Assembly: GCA_036381235.1 (NCBI GenBank)
Contig: DASVDE010000001.1
Coordinates: forward strand, 50,120 to 114,119
Direction of reading: 5' to 3'
DNA from: DASVDE01 sp036381235
Lineage (GTDB): Bacteria > Actinomycetota > Thermoleophilia > Solirubrobacterales > 70-9
DNA length: 64,000 bases
Shown one piece after another: positions 8,682-17,382 of the stretch. The notes beneath the pieces were generated by a model. The model saw only the letters and a list, made by a program, of their open reading frames with translations, searched no databases and was not told the DNA's origin. Every line of letters begins with the position of its first letter. The first letter of the stretch is position 1. The position numbers were made by a program, and so were the translations under genes.

Positions 8682-9323
8682 TCACGAGGTGGCACGCCTC
8701 GTTGCGATCACTCGATACGCCGACGCCAAAGAGTGAACGTACTGGGATGAGGTCCGCGCCTTGCGCGCCAACCATGGGAAGAGCAGGCGGCGCACCACCC
8801 GGAAACGCAGCTTGTCCGATGCCATCAGCCATTCCCGCAGGATCCACCCCAGCGTGACGTACACGTTGTGCATTCCTCCCGAGTCCTGCACCTCGAACCC
8901 GTGGCGTTCGACGAGCAGTTTCAACCCGTCGAGCGTATAGCGCTGGAAGTCGGTCGGATCGAGGTGCTCGGGCTGCATGAACGGGACGCAGAGATAGAGA
9001 ACGGCGCCCGGCTTGCTGACCCTTGCGAACTCGGCCATCACCTCTTCCGGGTTGGCGACATGCTCGAGAACCGCATTGCAGAACACCGCGTCGAAAAAAC
9101 CGTCGTCCACCGGGATCTTGTCCAGCGGCGAGTAGATGTCGATGTCGGCGTTGTGCAGGCCGCCCTCGATGTCCTGGTTGTGAACGCGCCCAGGGACAAG
9201 TGAGCGCAAATCGCGATCTCCCGCCCCGGCGTTGAGTATCTCCCCCTTCAGCTTGCCCGCGTGCTCCCCCAGCTCCTCGGCCAGGGGGGGAAACAACGCT
9301 CCTATGTCCAGGTCGCCGGCCAT
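8682..9323 (-). CDS. SAM-dependent methyltransferase (class I, Methyltransf_11-like)
   Basis: 213 residues from ATG. The SAM-binding motif I is ILNAGAGDRD (residues 29-38), the acidic residue after beta-2 sits in HNADIDIYSP, and FCNAVLEHVANPEEVMAEF is the post-motif hallmark of the Methyltransf_11 group. The C-terminal third has an amphipathic or membrane-near helix (LGWILREWLMA). It lies between two glycosyltransferase genes read in the same direction, which suggests it methylates a sugar or lipid-linked glycan intermediate. That substrate is inferred from context only. Confidence 0.85.
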   Translation of the reverse strand: MAGDLDIGALFPPLAEELGEHAGKLKGEILNAGAGDRDLRSLVPGRVHNQDIEGGLHNADIDIYSPLDKIPVDDGFFDAVFCNAVLEHVANPEEVMAEFARVSKPGAVLYLCVPFMQPEHLDPTDFQRYTLDGLKLLVERHGFEVQDSGGMHNVYVTLGWILREWLMASDKLRFRVVRRLLFPWLARKARTSSQYVHSLASAYRVIATRRATS

Positions 9324-9361
9324 GCGGGCAGCAAGGCTATAGCGACCCCGGTCCTGGCTGC

Positions 9362-11479
9362 CTACCCGCTTCGCCTCCGCCGCAGCCGGCGGACGAGGAG
9401 ACCGGGTATGCGAAGCGGCGCCGTCAGTCGCATGCTGCGGCTTGATCTGAGCGCGACCAGCTGAGCCGACAGCTCGTCCGCGGCGGCGCGCAAAGCCGCC
9501 TCTTCCTGGTAGAGGCGGGCCGCGGCGACGGCGATGTCGCGTGCCTCGGGCTGCAGAGCCGACAGATACGGCCGCACCAGCTCGAAGGGGTCTTGGGCAT
9601 AGCTCAGCCAGCCGTTCCGGCTGGCTGAGGCCGGAAGCCGGTAGAGGACCTCGGGGACCACCTCGATTCTCTCCCCCGTCAGGGCCGCGCGAGTCAAGAG
9701 GTCAACGATCGAGATCGGTCCCCGATCCGATCCTTCGAAGGGGCCGAGCCTCTGCAGAGCGTCGTGCCTCGCCAGGACGGCACCGGCGCCCATGCAGTTG
9801 CCGCGCAGGCCCAGGGCGACGGGCCCGCCGGTCGGCAGGAACACGCGCTCGCCCAAGCCCACATCCTCCTCGACGTCGAAGCTGCCCAGCGTGGTGAAGA
9901 ACCCGGCGCGGGGGCAGGCCTCGGCGGCGGCGGCGAGCCTCTCCTCCAGCCTGGGGTCGAGCACGACATCGGGGTCGAGTAGGAGGACCGGGTCGCCGGA
10001 CACCTCGCGTGCGGATGCGATGTCATCCATCGCCAGCTTCCGCAGCGGCGCCGTGGAAGACGGAACCGGCGGGGCGGAGTGAACGCCTGCGGCTGCGCGA
10101 TGCCATGCCAGATGCGTCTCTCGATTGACGTCGGGCGGAACCGCAAACCGGGCAGGCTCCTGGGCCGATCCAAGCATCTCCAGCAGCCTTCCCGCCAGGA
10201 CCCGGCCACTGTGGACCGCGCGCATATTCGTCGGGTCGCCCGGGTCCACCTCACGCAACTCCGGATCGCGGGGGTCGTATGTGACCCGCTCGAAATCGTC
10301 TGGATGAACCAGCTCGGGGGTGCCGCCGCCACGCGAAGCAAGGAAGGAGATGCCCAGCCCGATCGCTTCATACACCACGTTCGGGGAGTTATCCATGGTC
10401 GAAGCCATCACAGCCATCCGCCCCGGAGCGCATAGATAGTCGAGCGCCGCATCGCGGCCGAAGTCCGAGATCACCTTCCACTCCCACGGCCATCGCTCCG
10501 CTCGCGCCTCGAAGAAGCCTGGGGGCACCGACTCCTTGCCCAGGAAGGTGATCCGCTTCAATCCGGCATCGGGCCGCTCTGCGAGCAGATCGAGCGCATC
10601 GCAAAACGTCACGATCCCCTTGCGCGGCTCCAGGCGACCGAAGAAGACCAGCTCTTCGATCGGGGCCGCGGCGGAAACCACCTCGCCGGCTGAGGCGCCA
10701 TTCCCAGCGGCGCTGCCCCCCGATCGCCAGGCACCTGCCTCTGCATCGAAGTTGGTCACGTACTGTTGTACATAGCTGCGCTGCGGAAGCCGCACACCAT
10801 GATCCCGGAGCCAGTCCAGCATGTGAGCGCTGGGCGAAACGACGACATCCGCCATCTCCAGCGAGCGAACCTCGAGAAATTCGTCTCCAAGCTCGATCGG
10901 GTGTCCAAAAAGAGTACCGTGAGCTTCGGCCAGCCACCGTCGAGGAGAGTGTGTACACACCACGGTGGTTGCCTGTTGAAACGCCAGGCCCTGCTGCTTG
11001 GCCAACAGTGAATAAAATCCGTGACCCATCGATTCCACGAAGTGGATGACGTCATACGGCTTGTCCTCGTCGTGGGCCCTCAGCAGCTCATACAGGGCAA
11101 ATGAGCGAGGCGCACTGGTCACTGCGGAGTCGCATCGAGAAATCGTCTCGGCGTCGAGTCGATCGAGGCTCACCCCAAGGTCGCGGTAGTGAGTGCGCCA
11201 GCGATCGAAGCCTTCTTCGCTGGGGTCTTCTCCGTGGCCGGTGAAGAACAAGTCCACTTCATGCCCGTCGTTTGCCAGCGCCCTTGCCAGCTCGGTGCAG
11301 GCGGTTCCGATTCCGCCGTTGCGAACCACACCGACGAACTCATAACTGGCAATCGCGACGCGCGCCGGCCGTGCCGGGCTCGCGGGTTCGCCTAGCAGAC
11401 CCAGATCGGCCGTCAGGTCGGGCCAGCTGCTCCGAATATGCGTGTCCGCCGATTTGCTGGACACCGCCGACACGGTCAT
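9362..11479 (-). CDS. GT4 glycosyltransferase fused to a C-terminal GT2-like domain and coiled-coil tail
   Basis: 705 residues from the ATG opening MTVSAVSSKS; the frame continues upstream but into the divergent gene's promoter area. Residues 35-460 form a GT4 fold: RVAIASYEFVGVVRNGGIGT, then FFGRLEPRKGIVTF and a donor-site segment around YEAIGLGISFLASRGGGTPE. Residues 490-640 look like part of a GT-A/GT2 domain (LLLDPDVVLDPRLEE, GNCMGAGAVLARHDAL). The last 65 residues are an Ala/Glu-rich coiled coil ending in a basic patch (LVRRLRRRRSG). The fused domain may make a bifunctional chain-extending enzyme, or be a regulatory remnant lacking a full N-terminal half. Sugar unknown. Confidence 0.85.
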   Translation of the reverse strand: MTVSAVSSKSADTHIRSSWPDLTADLGLLGEPASPARPARVAIASYEFVGVVRNGGIGTACTELARALANDGHEVDLFFTGHGEDPSEEGFDRWRTHYRDLGVSLDRLDAETISRCDSAVTSAPRSFALYELLRAHDEDKPYDVIHFVESMGHGFYSLLAKQQGLAFQQATTVVCTHSPRRWLAEAHGTLFGHPIELGDEFLEVRSLEMADVVVSPSAHMLDWLRDHGVRLPQRSYVQQYVTNFDAEAGAWRSGGSAAGNGASAGEVVSAAAPIEELVFFGRLEPRKGIVTFCDALDLLAERPDAGLKRITFLGKESVPPGFFEARAERWPWEWKVISDFGRDAALDYLCAPGRMAVMASTMDNSPNVVYEAIGLGISFLASRGGGTPELVHPDDFERVTYDPRDPELREVDPGDPTNMRAVHSGRVLAGRLLEMLGSAQEPARFAVPPDVNRETHLAWHRAAAGVHSAPPVPSSTAPLRKLAMDDIASAREVSGDPVLLLDPDVVLDPRLEERLAAAAEACPRAGFFTTLGSFDVEEDVGLGERVFLPTGGPVALGLRGNCMGAGAVLARHDALQRLGPFEGSDRGPISIVDLLTRAALTGERIEVVPEVLYRLPASASRNGWLSYAQDPFELVRPYLSALQPEARDIAVAAARLYQEEAALRAAADELSAQLVALRSSRSMRLTAPLRIPGLLVRRLRRRRSG

Positions 11480-11583
11480 TGAGGTTCTCGATTCCAAGAA
11501 TGAGCACGTATAGCAGAGGGGGTGTCGGGCACGCCCCAGGGCTAACATTCGTTTGCCAGGCAAACTCGATCTTTGGAGGGCTC

Positions 11584-12018
11584 TTGCGGAGGCTTTGGTG
11601 GATTGCCGCCGTTGGGTTGTTGCTGCCGGCGCTCGGCACGGCCGACGAAGGAGCGCTGGGAGCGCCAGATCCTTCCGGCCAAGGAGGGGTCGTCTACGCC
11701 CCGGTGCAGTATGAGCCGGCGCCGCCGGCGCCGCTGATCGGGATCAAGGCAGAGCGGCGACGCGTGAGGCGGCACAAGCCGGCATACATCGTCGTCTGGA
11801 TTTCCCCCTGTCGCCAAGACCGGACTCTGGCCGTGCGACTGCTGCGCGATGGGCGACTCAACGGGTCGAAGTTCCTAAGCCGCGCGTGCACGGCGCACTT
11901 TCACCCGCGGATTCGCCGTCGCACAACCTTCACGGCGACATTGGTTCCCGAGGACGCGGACCAGCTCCCTCCGACGTCACGGCAGCTGACGATCAAGATC
12001 GACCATCGTCGCGGCTGA
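11584..12018 (+). CDS. Small secreted protein, unknown function
   Basis: 144 residues if translation starts at TTG 11584, three bases after a GGAGGG. This gives a clean signal peptide (RRLWWIAAVGLLLPALGTA). An in-frame ATG at 11500 would add 28 residues before it and is less likely. The mature part is basic, with a single beta-rich domain and two Cys (about residues 79 and 101) that could form a disulfide after export. I do not recognise a family. It stands alone between two genes read on the opposite strand, and its end is three bases from the convergent membrane-protein stop. Secretion is the only property well supported. Confidence 0.55.
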   Translation: MRRLWWIAAVGLLLPALGTADEGALGAPDPSGQGGVVYAPVQYEPAPPAPLIGIKAERRRVRRHKPAYIVVWISPCRQDRTLAVRLLRDGRLNGSKFLSRACTAHFHPRIRRRTTFTATLVPEDADQLPPTSRQLTIKIDHRRG

Positions 12019-12021
12019 TTC

Positions 12022-13989
12022 CTAGCGAGCCCCTTCGTCGGTCGCCTTCGGCAGGAGGAACTGGAAGCTGCCCGCTTGGTCAACGGCCTTAAAGTCGTTG
12101 AAGATGTAGTGGACGAGAGGGCTGTTGGGGGCGGTGCTGCCGTTCAGCCAGAGCGCCGCCCTGCCATCGTCGCGAATCGCGCAGGGGCGAGAAGAGGCCT
12201 TGAGTTCATCGACGATGCGCTGCTGCTGCTCGTCATCGAGCGCCTTGATCCAGGCGCCGGGCGCCGCGGGCGCCGGGGGATCTATGCCCGACCACAGATA
12301 GATGCTGTTGATGTTCGGGTAGCCGATGAACGTCGTGCAGCGGTAGCGGCGCAGAAGGTCCACCACCCCGACGTAGGTGTCCACCTCGGCGGCGGGAAGG
12401 CGGAGAGTGCCCGCTCCGGCGAGAGGCAGGGACTCCTGGTCGCGGTAGAGGACCGCTCTGTCGGCCGCCGGCCTGGCGATCGAGTCGAGCGCGAATTGGC
12501 CCGCCAAAGCGACTGTCACCACCGTCACGGCGACGCCGAAGACCTCCACTCCGCGCACGCCGCGAGTCGCGCTCCAGGCACGGAGATCGGTTAGGGCGTC
12601 GGCAAGGCACAGAGCGCCGACCGGGACGAAGGTGAGCGCGGCGATCCCCATCTGGCTGCCGGCCACCGGATATACCTGGAGCGTCTCGGCAACGGCGAGA
12701 GCCGGCAGCAGGATCCGCAAGAACCGTTTGTAAGGGGCCTCGCGAACGCCGGCGGGGGGCACCACGGCGACCCAGGCCAGCAGCATCGGCAGCACGTCCG
12801 GGTTGCCGGCGGAGGGATTGAGCGCGACGGGAACTATGCGCGCGACGGCGAACCAGATCGTCAAGCCGGCGACGGCGCGCAGCAGACCTGGCCAGACCGA
12901 CACTCCGCCGATCCCGGGACGCAGCCGCACCGTCAGCACCGCAGCGGCCACCGCGGCAACGCCCCAGTCCACCGCCGCCGCCGGGAACGGAAATTGCGAC
13001 AGCAGAACGTCGCGGACCCTGACCGCCTGGGTTACGACGCCGTCGTAGACGTCGGCGGGGCTCGGCCCGGTGAGCAGAATCGCCGCCACGATCGCGACGA
13101 AGGCGGCGGCGAAACCAATAGCGGCGGCAAGCAACCAACGGACTACAGCGCGGTGATCCTCGCCGGCGCGCGGGCGTAGAGGCCAGGCCGCGACGATGAG
13201 CGCGACCGCAGCGAGAACCTCGATCGCTCCGAGCGAGCGGACCCAGTCGATGCTCAGGTCGCGCCCCACGACCGCGACGGGCATCGCGATGAAGGCGGCG
13301 ATCACCAAGGTGCGCAACCAACGGCGGCGGTGAAGTGGCTCGGCGACGATCACCGCGGCCAGGGCGACCGCTGCGATCGCATAGGCGCCGAGGTTCACCT
13401 TCGTCAAGACCAGCGCCGCCAGCAGGGCTCCCGCCCCCCCACCCGCCCAGAGGACGCGACGAGTCGGGCCACTGACCGCAAGCAGGACGAAGGCCCCCAG
13501 CAGCAACACGCACAGCACCTGGGGGTGCATCGGCTCCGACGTCAGGACGTAGAGCGAGCCGAAGGCGGCGATCATCCCCGTCAGCCCGAGCATCAGCATT
13601 CCGGTCAGGCGTTGGGCGGCGAGCCCGAAGAGAAGGCTCGTACCGACCCAGATCACCATCACGATCGAGCGGCTCGCATCTGTGGTGACGGCGTGGCCGC
13701 TGAGCGCGAAGAGGCCGCCGAAGACCTCGAAGTAGAACGGCCCGTACGGCGAGTAGATGTCGCGGTAGAGAGTCCCCCCGTTGGCGAACGCCTTCAGCGT
13801 AACGAGCAGCGTCCCCTCGTCGTCATAGACCGCGAACTGGGTGAAGAGCGTCAGGAAAGCGGCGACGGTGGCGCCAAGGGCGACGGCCGCGTACAGCCCA
13901 ACCGCGACGTAGGGGCTTTCCAGCCAGTCGCGAAGGCCTCGGCCCGAGGGGTCGGCGAGATCGGGCGGGGGCGAAGTGACTTCGGCCAC
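12022..13989 (-). CDS. Polytopic GT-C (GT39/DUF2029-like) membrane glycosyltransferase
   Basis: About 655 residues from GTG 13989; TTG 14001 is an alternative. Longer frames would run through the divergent methyltransferase and are rejected. At least eleven hydrophobic helices span residues 25-500. The first extracytoplasmic loop has VYDDEGTLL, an acidic pair like the DxD/DE site of GT-C enzymes, followed by YSPYGPFYFEVF. The last 120 residues are soluble and extracytoplasmic (LRRYRCTTFIGYPNINSIYL). GT-C proteins transfer sugars from polyprenyl phosphate carriers on the outer side of the membrane. Only about 18 bases separate its start from the methyltransferase start, leaving little room for two promoters. 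Family assignment is moderate. Confidence 0.75.
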   Translation of the reverse strand: MAEVTSPPPDLADPSGRGLRDWLESPYVAVGLYAAVALGATVAAFLTLFTQFAVYDDEGTLLVTLKAFANGGTLYRDIYSPYGPFYFEVFGGLFALSGHAVTTDASRSIVMVIWVGTSLLFGLAAQRLTGMLMLGLTGMIAAFGSLYVLTSEPMHPQVLCVLLLGAFVLLAVSGPTRRVLWAGGGAGALLAALVLTKVNLGAYAIAAVALAAVIVAEPLHRRRWLRTLVIAAFIAMPVAVVGRDLSIDWVRSLGAIEVLAAVALIVAAWPLRPRAGEDHRAVVRWLLAAAIGFAAAFVAIVAAILLTGPSPADVYDGVVTQAVRVRDVLLSQFPFPAAAVDWGVAAVAAAVLTVRLRPGIGGVSVWPGLLRAVAGLTIWFAVARIVPVALNPSAGNPDVLPMLLAWVAVVPPAGVREAPYKRFLRILLPALAVAETLQVYPVAGSQMGIAALTFVPVGALCLADALTDLRAWSATRGVRGVEVFGVAVTVVTVALAGQFALDSIARPAADRAVLYRDQESLPLAGAGTLRLPAAEVDTYVGVVDLLRRYRCTTFIGYPNINSIYLWSGIDPPAPAAPGAWIKALDDEQQQRIVDELKASSRPCAIRDDGRAALWLNGSTAPNSPLVHYIFNDFKAVDQAGSFQFLLPKATDEGAR

Positions 13990-14007
13990 GGGCGGCAGCA
14001 AGATATC

Positions 14008-14745
14008 TTGATCGGCGCTTTGAGAGAGGCGGCTTACCGAGAGCACTTCGAGGTCGAGGACCGCCACTGGTGGTTCAGGGGCCGCTGGGCCGTCATCGAG
14101 GCGCTGCTTTCGCGAACGCCGCTGCCACAGTCGCCGAAGATCCTGGATGCGGGTTGCGGGACGGGCGGCAACCTTCAGCGCTATGACCAGTTGGGCGAGG
14201 CAGAGGGCGTCGATCCCGCTCCCGAAGCGGTGGAGTTCTGCCGCGAGCGCGGCTTCGACTCGGTCCAGCAGGCGGGCCTGGAGGACCTCCCATTCGAGGA
14301 CGGCCGTTTCGACCTGATCGCCGCGACTGACGTGCTGGAGCACATCGAGGCCGAGGAGGCGGCGCTCCGAGAGCTGTGGCGCGTGGCCGCACCCAACGGG
14401 GCTCTGCTCCTGACCGTTCCCGCGTACATGTGGCTGTGGAGCGCAGAGGACGAGAACCTGCACCACCAGCGCCGATACACAAGAGCCCGGCTGCGCCAAG
14501 CGGTGCAGCGAACGGGTTGGGAGCCGCAGATCGCGACCTACTTCAACACCCTGCTCCTCCCCCCCATCGCCCTGGCGCGGCGCCTACCGCGCCGGTCGAG
14601 CGCGGGGGCCGAAGTCGACCGCACGCCTCCGAGCCTGGACGGAGTCCTCTCTCTGCCGATGCGCTTCGAGGCGCGCCTGATCCGGGCGGGCGTCCGCCTG
14701 CCGGCAGGAGTCTCAGTAGGAATCGTCTGCCGGAAGGTCGGCTAG
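14008..14745 (+). CDS. SAM-dependent methyltransferase (class I)
   Basis: 245 residues from TTG 14008; TTG 14020 is equally possible because both precede the conserved opening YREHFEVEDRHWWFRGR. Motif I is KILDAGCGTGGN, and the acidic residue after beta-2 is in GVDPAPEAVEF. FDLIAATDVLEHIE is motif II/post-II of the Methyltransf_11/23 group. The HWWFRGR opening is common in methyltransferases of polysaccharide and polyprenol-sugar clusters. Its 3' end overlaps the convergent GT2 gene by 33 bases. Substrate inferred from context: a sugar, a lipid carrier or a glycan terminus. Confidence 0.85.
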   Translation: MIGALREAAYREHFEVEDRHWWFRGRWAVIEALLSRTPLPQSPKILDAGCGTGGNLQRYDQLGEAEGVDPAPEAVEFCRERGFDSVQQAGLEDLPFEDGRFDLIAATDVLEHIEAEEAALRELWRVAAPNGALLLTVPAYMWLWSAEDENLHHQRRYTRARLRQAVQRTGWEPQIATYFNTLLLPPIALARRLPRRSSAGAEVDRTPPSLDGVLSLPMRFEARLIRAGVRLPAGVSVGIVCRKVG

Positions 14746-15513
14746 CGAGCGTTCCGCCTGCCCGTGCTGCGGCTGGCCGTCGCCACGCAGACGGAGCCGG
14801 TAGCTGAGGGCGCTGACGTCCTTCAGCATCTGCAGGCTGGCCGAGGCGACTCGCACCCGCGAGCGCGAGTCGTGGATATAGAGAACCGGCACTTCGGCGA
14901 TGCGCAGCCCAAGCGCGTCGGCGCGCATCAACAACTCGACGTCGAAAGCAAAGCCCGGGCAGGTCTGGCCGGCCAGCAGCAGGCGAGCGGTATCGGCGGC
15001 CATCAGCTTGAAGCCGCACTGGGTGTCACGAACCCTGAGGCCGGTCATCATCCGCACGGTGCCGTTGAAGGCCTTGCCCAACAGCTTGCGATGCGCCGGG
15101 CCGCGCTCGACGACGGCGCCGGCGACAGCCCTCGATCCGATCGCGACGTCGGCTCCCCCGGCCAGCGCATCGGCGAGCTTGGGAAGCTCTTCCAACGGGG
15201 TCGAGAGGTCGACGTCCGCCAGGAGCACGAGGTCACCCTTGACCTGGCTGACACCACTGGCGACGGCTGCCCCCTTTCCCCGGTTCTGCCCAAACCCGAG
15301 CACGGGTCGGACCTTCGGGTGGGCCGCCCCAGCTTCACGCAGGATCGAGGGGGTGCGATCCGTGCTGCCGTCGTCGACGATCAACGCCTCCAACAGCTCG
15401 AAGCCACTGCGCGAGACGGCGGCCTCGGCCGAATCCGAAAGCGCGTCGAGCAGCGCCGGGATCCGCAGCTCCTCGTTGTACGCGGGTATGACGAGTGAAA
15501 GTGTGGTAGCCAT
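14713..15513 (-). CDS. GT2 glycosyltransferase, dolichyl-phosphate glucosyltransferase (Alg5)-like
   Basis: 266 residues from the ATG opening MATTLSLVIPAYNEE; the frame extends 48 codons upstream without conserved sequence. DDGSTDRT (nucleotide site), VLLADVDLSTPLEEL (metal DXD in ADVD) and the CGFKLM segment are typical of the Alg5/GtrB-like GT2 subfamily that makes polyprenyl-phosphate-glucose. Such carriers feed GT-C membrane enzymes, two of which lie in this locus. No C-terminal membrane helices are present. It is divergent from the PPTase-like gene, with 65 bases between the starts. Confidence 0.88.
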   Translation of the reverse strand: MATTLSLVIPAYNEELRIPALLDALSDSAEAAVSRSGFELLEALIVDDGSTDRTPSILREAGAAHPKVRPVLGFGQNRGKGAAVASGVSQVKGDLVLLADVDLSTPLEELPKLADALAGGADVAIGSRAVAGAVVERGPAHRKLLGKAFNGTVRMMTGLRVRDTQCGFKLMAADTARLLLAGQTCPGFAFDVELLMRADALGLRIAEVPVLYIHDSRSRVRVASASLQMLKDVSALSYRLRLRGDGQPQHGQAERSLADLPADDSY

Positions 15514-15578
15514 GCGACCGCGGAGGGCGGCATGGAGCGCTCCCCCGCCTCGCCGAGAACGATAGAGAGACATCGGAG

Positions 15579-16127
15579 ATGAGGCGGCGAGCGAAACCGA
15601 ATTTGCAGGTGCCGGGCGGCGAGGTGCACGTGTGGCGGGGCGAGGGCGCCGCCGCAAAGGGGGCGCTGCGCGAGGTGCTCAGCCTCTATCTGGATGAGGA
15701 CCCGACGGAAATCGAGCTGCAAACGGGCGAGCACGGCAAGCCGTTCCTCGCCGACCCCTCCCATCCGCTGCGCTTCAACCTCAGCCACTCCGGCGATCTC
15801 GCTCTGGTTGCCGTGACGCACGGGCTGGAGATCGGAGTCGACGTCCAGCTCGTCGGCTCCCGGCACGAGCCCTCCTTCTACGCGGATTGGGCGCGTCGCG
15901 AGGCGGTCGTCAAGTGCGCCGGCACGAGCCTGTTGGCGCCGCTGCCACCGGGCCCCATTGCCGTCGAAAGCATCGACGTCGGCCCCGGCTACGCCGCCGC
16001 CCTTGCTGTCGCGGGGGACGAGGTCCCCTCGATGCGGCTCTTCACTCCGACCGAGCGCCAGAGCTCCGCGAAGGATGGCGCGCACGCTGAAGCATCCGAT
16101 GGACCAGGGTGCGCAGACGCCATGTGA
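15579..16127 (+). CDS. 4'-phosphopantetheinyl transferase-like protein, shortened
   Basis: 182 residues from ATG. EHGKPFL, then RFNLSHSGDLALVAV and EIGVDVQ (residues 85-90), then WARREAVVKCAG (104-115), are the ordered motifs of Sfp-type enzymes, which load phosphopantetheine from CoA onto acyl or peptidyl carrier proteins. Two oddities: the second acidic residue of the metal motif (normally GIDxE) is Gln90, and only about 13 residues separate GVDVQ from the WxxKEA-like motif, against roughly 35-40 in Sfp. The family call rests on motif order. No carrier protein is visible in the window. The last 86 bases overlap the convergent GT2 gene, unusually long here. Confidence 0.7.
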   Translation: MRRRAKPNLQVPGGEVHVWRGEGAAAKGALREVLSLYLDEDPTEIELQTGEHGKPFLADPSHPLRFNLSHSGDLALVAVTHGLEIGVDVQLVGSRHEPSFYADWARREAVVKCAGTSLLAPLPPGPIAVESIDVGPGYAAALAVAGDEVPSMRLFTPTERQSSAKDGAHAEASDGPGCADAM

Positions 16128-17334
16128 TCCCGTGGAGGATGCGGTCGAGCGTGACGGCAAGCTCTTGATGTCGACGTTCAAGCTCTCGATGCCGGCCCTG
16201 CAGATCGGCCAGCGCCCCCTGGCTCTGATGGAGCCACATCTGCGTCTCGGCGAGTTGATCGGAGACCGCTTCCTCCCTGCGGACGACCCAGCCACAGTAG
16301 TCAGCCACCAGCTCCCGCTCGGCGACATTCAGCCCCTCCTCCACCTCGGTGGCGATCGCATAGGTGCCGTCGCCCTGATCGCGCACCGGGTCCGAAACCC
16401 CGCTGTGCGGTCGTTCGGCGCTTTGTGTGGGACCGGGCGGCTTCCAGCTTCCGGAGCGAACCTGCTCGGCTCGCTCCCATGTATTTGGAAGAGCCGCCTG
16501 AACCGCCGCTTTGACGCTTTCTGGCTCTGCATCGGGCGGCGGAGGGGCGAGATCGCGAACAGCAGGTCCCCACTTCGCGAGGAAAAGGTGACGGTGCCGC
16601 TCGAACAGGAACGCGCGTAGCCGCGGTCCCGTAAGAGCCGTGCTCTCGCGGCGATCGAACGCGCCGCTTTGGTGGCAAACCGTCGAGGCGGGCACGCTCA
16701 GCACCGGACGACCCTGGTTCCAGATCGCGGTTGAGATGTCGATGTCGACGAAGACAGCGGGGTGGAAACGCTCGTCCCACCCTCCGGCGGCACGCACGGC
16801 GTCACGGTCCAACAGCATCGCGGCGCCGCTGAGCACGTCCGCCGGCGTGGGCTCCGACGCCGCCACGACCTCAGGCGCAAACGCTTCTCTGATCTGCTGA
16901 TGGCTCGCATCGGAAAACAGCACCCAGCCACAGTTCTGCACCGTGCCGTCGCGGTTGTAGAGGCGGCTCCCCACCGCGCCGGCGCCGGATTCCGTCATCG
17001 TCTCGTAGAGCGGCGCAAGCCATCCGGCATCGGGCTCACTGTCCTCGTGGAGCGTGGCAAGGCGCGGAGCCCTCGCCACCGCGGCACCGAGGTTCCAGCC
17101 CACTCCGGGGCCTGCGTTTGCCCGGGAGACGATCACGTGTCCTCCCGTTGTGCCCTTGCGAACCAGATCCTCGAGGGCAGGATCGGGATCGTTGAGCAGA
17201 ATCACCGTCTCGGAGGGGACGGCATCGTCGGTGGCGGCGATCGCCTTAAGGCAACGCTCCGCCATCTCCACGGCGCCGTCGAGGAGGACGATCAGCGACA
17301 CCGCAGGATCGTCGGCTGACGGCAGACGAATCAT
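16042..17334 (-). CDS. GT2 glycosyltransferase with C-terminal coiled-coil tail
   Basis: 430 residues from ATG. Residues 10-250 form a GT-A domain: VSLIVLLDGAVEMAERCL, VILLNDPDP, NAGPGVGWNLG and the acidic HEDSEPDAGW, then VDIDISTAIWNQG on the acceptor side. Residues 345-405 are a predicted coiled coil (QSQGALADLQGRHRELERRH) followed by an arginine-rich end. The middle (about 265-320) is low-complexity Pro/Ala. The tail resembles those of the 9362-11479 enzyme and the 77-residue protein at 5103, possibly mediating assembly. It is divergent from the MocA oxidoreductase gene, with 48 bases between starts. Confidence 0.85.
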   Translation of the reverse strand: MIRLPSADDPAVSLIVLLDGAVEMAERCLKAIAATDDAVPSETVILLNDPDPALEDLVRKGTTGGHVIVSRANAGPGVGWNLGAAVARAPRLATLHEDSEPDAGWLAPLYETMTESGAGAVGSRLYNRDGTVQNCGWVLFSDASHQQIREAFAPEVVAASEPTPADVLSGAAMLLDRDAVRAAGGWDERFHPAVFVDIDISTAIWNQGRPVLSVPASTVCHQSGAFDRRESTALTGPRLRAFLFERHRHLFLAKWGPAVRDLAPPPPDAEPESVKAAVQAALPNTWERAEQVRSGSWKPPGPTQSAERPHSGVSDPVRDQGDGTYAIATEVEEGLNVAERELVADYCGWVVRREEAVSDQLAETQMWLHQSQGALADLQGRHRELERRHQELAVTLDRILHGITWRLRTLVHRMLQRARHPSRSSGARSE

Positions 17335-17382
17335 GCCGGAGAGCCTATCCAGGGGTTTGTTGCCGAACTATCATCGCCGGAG

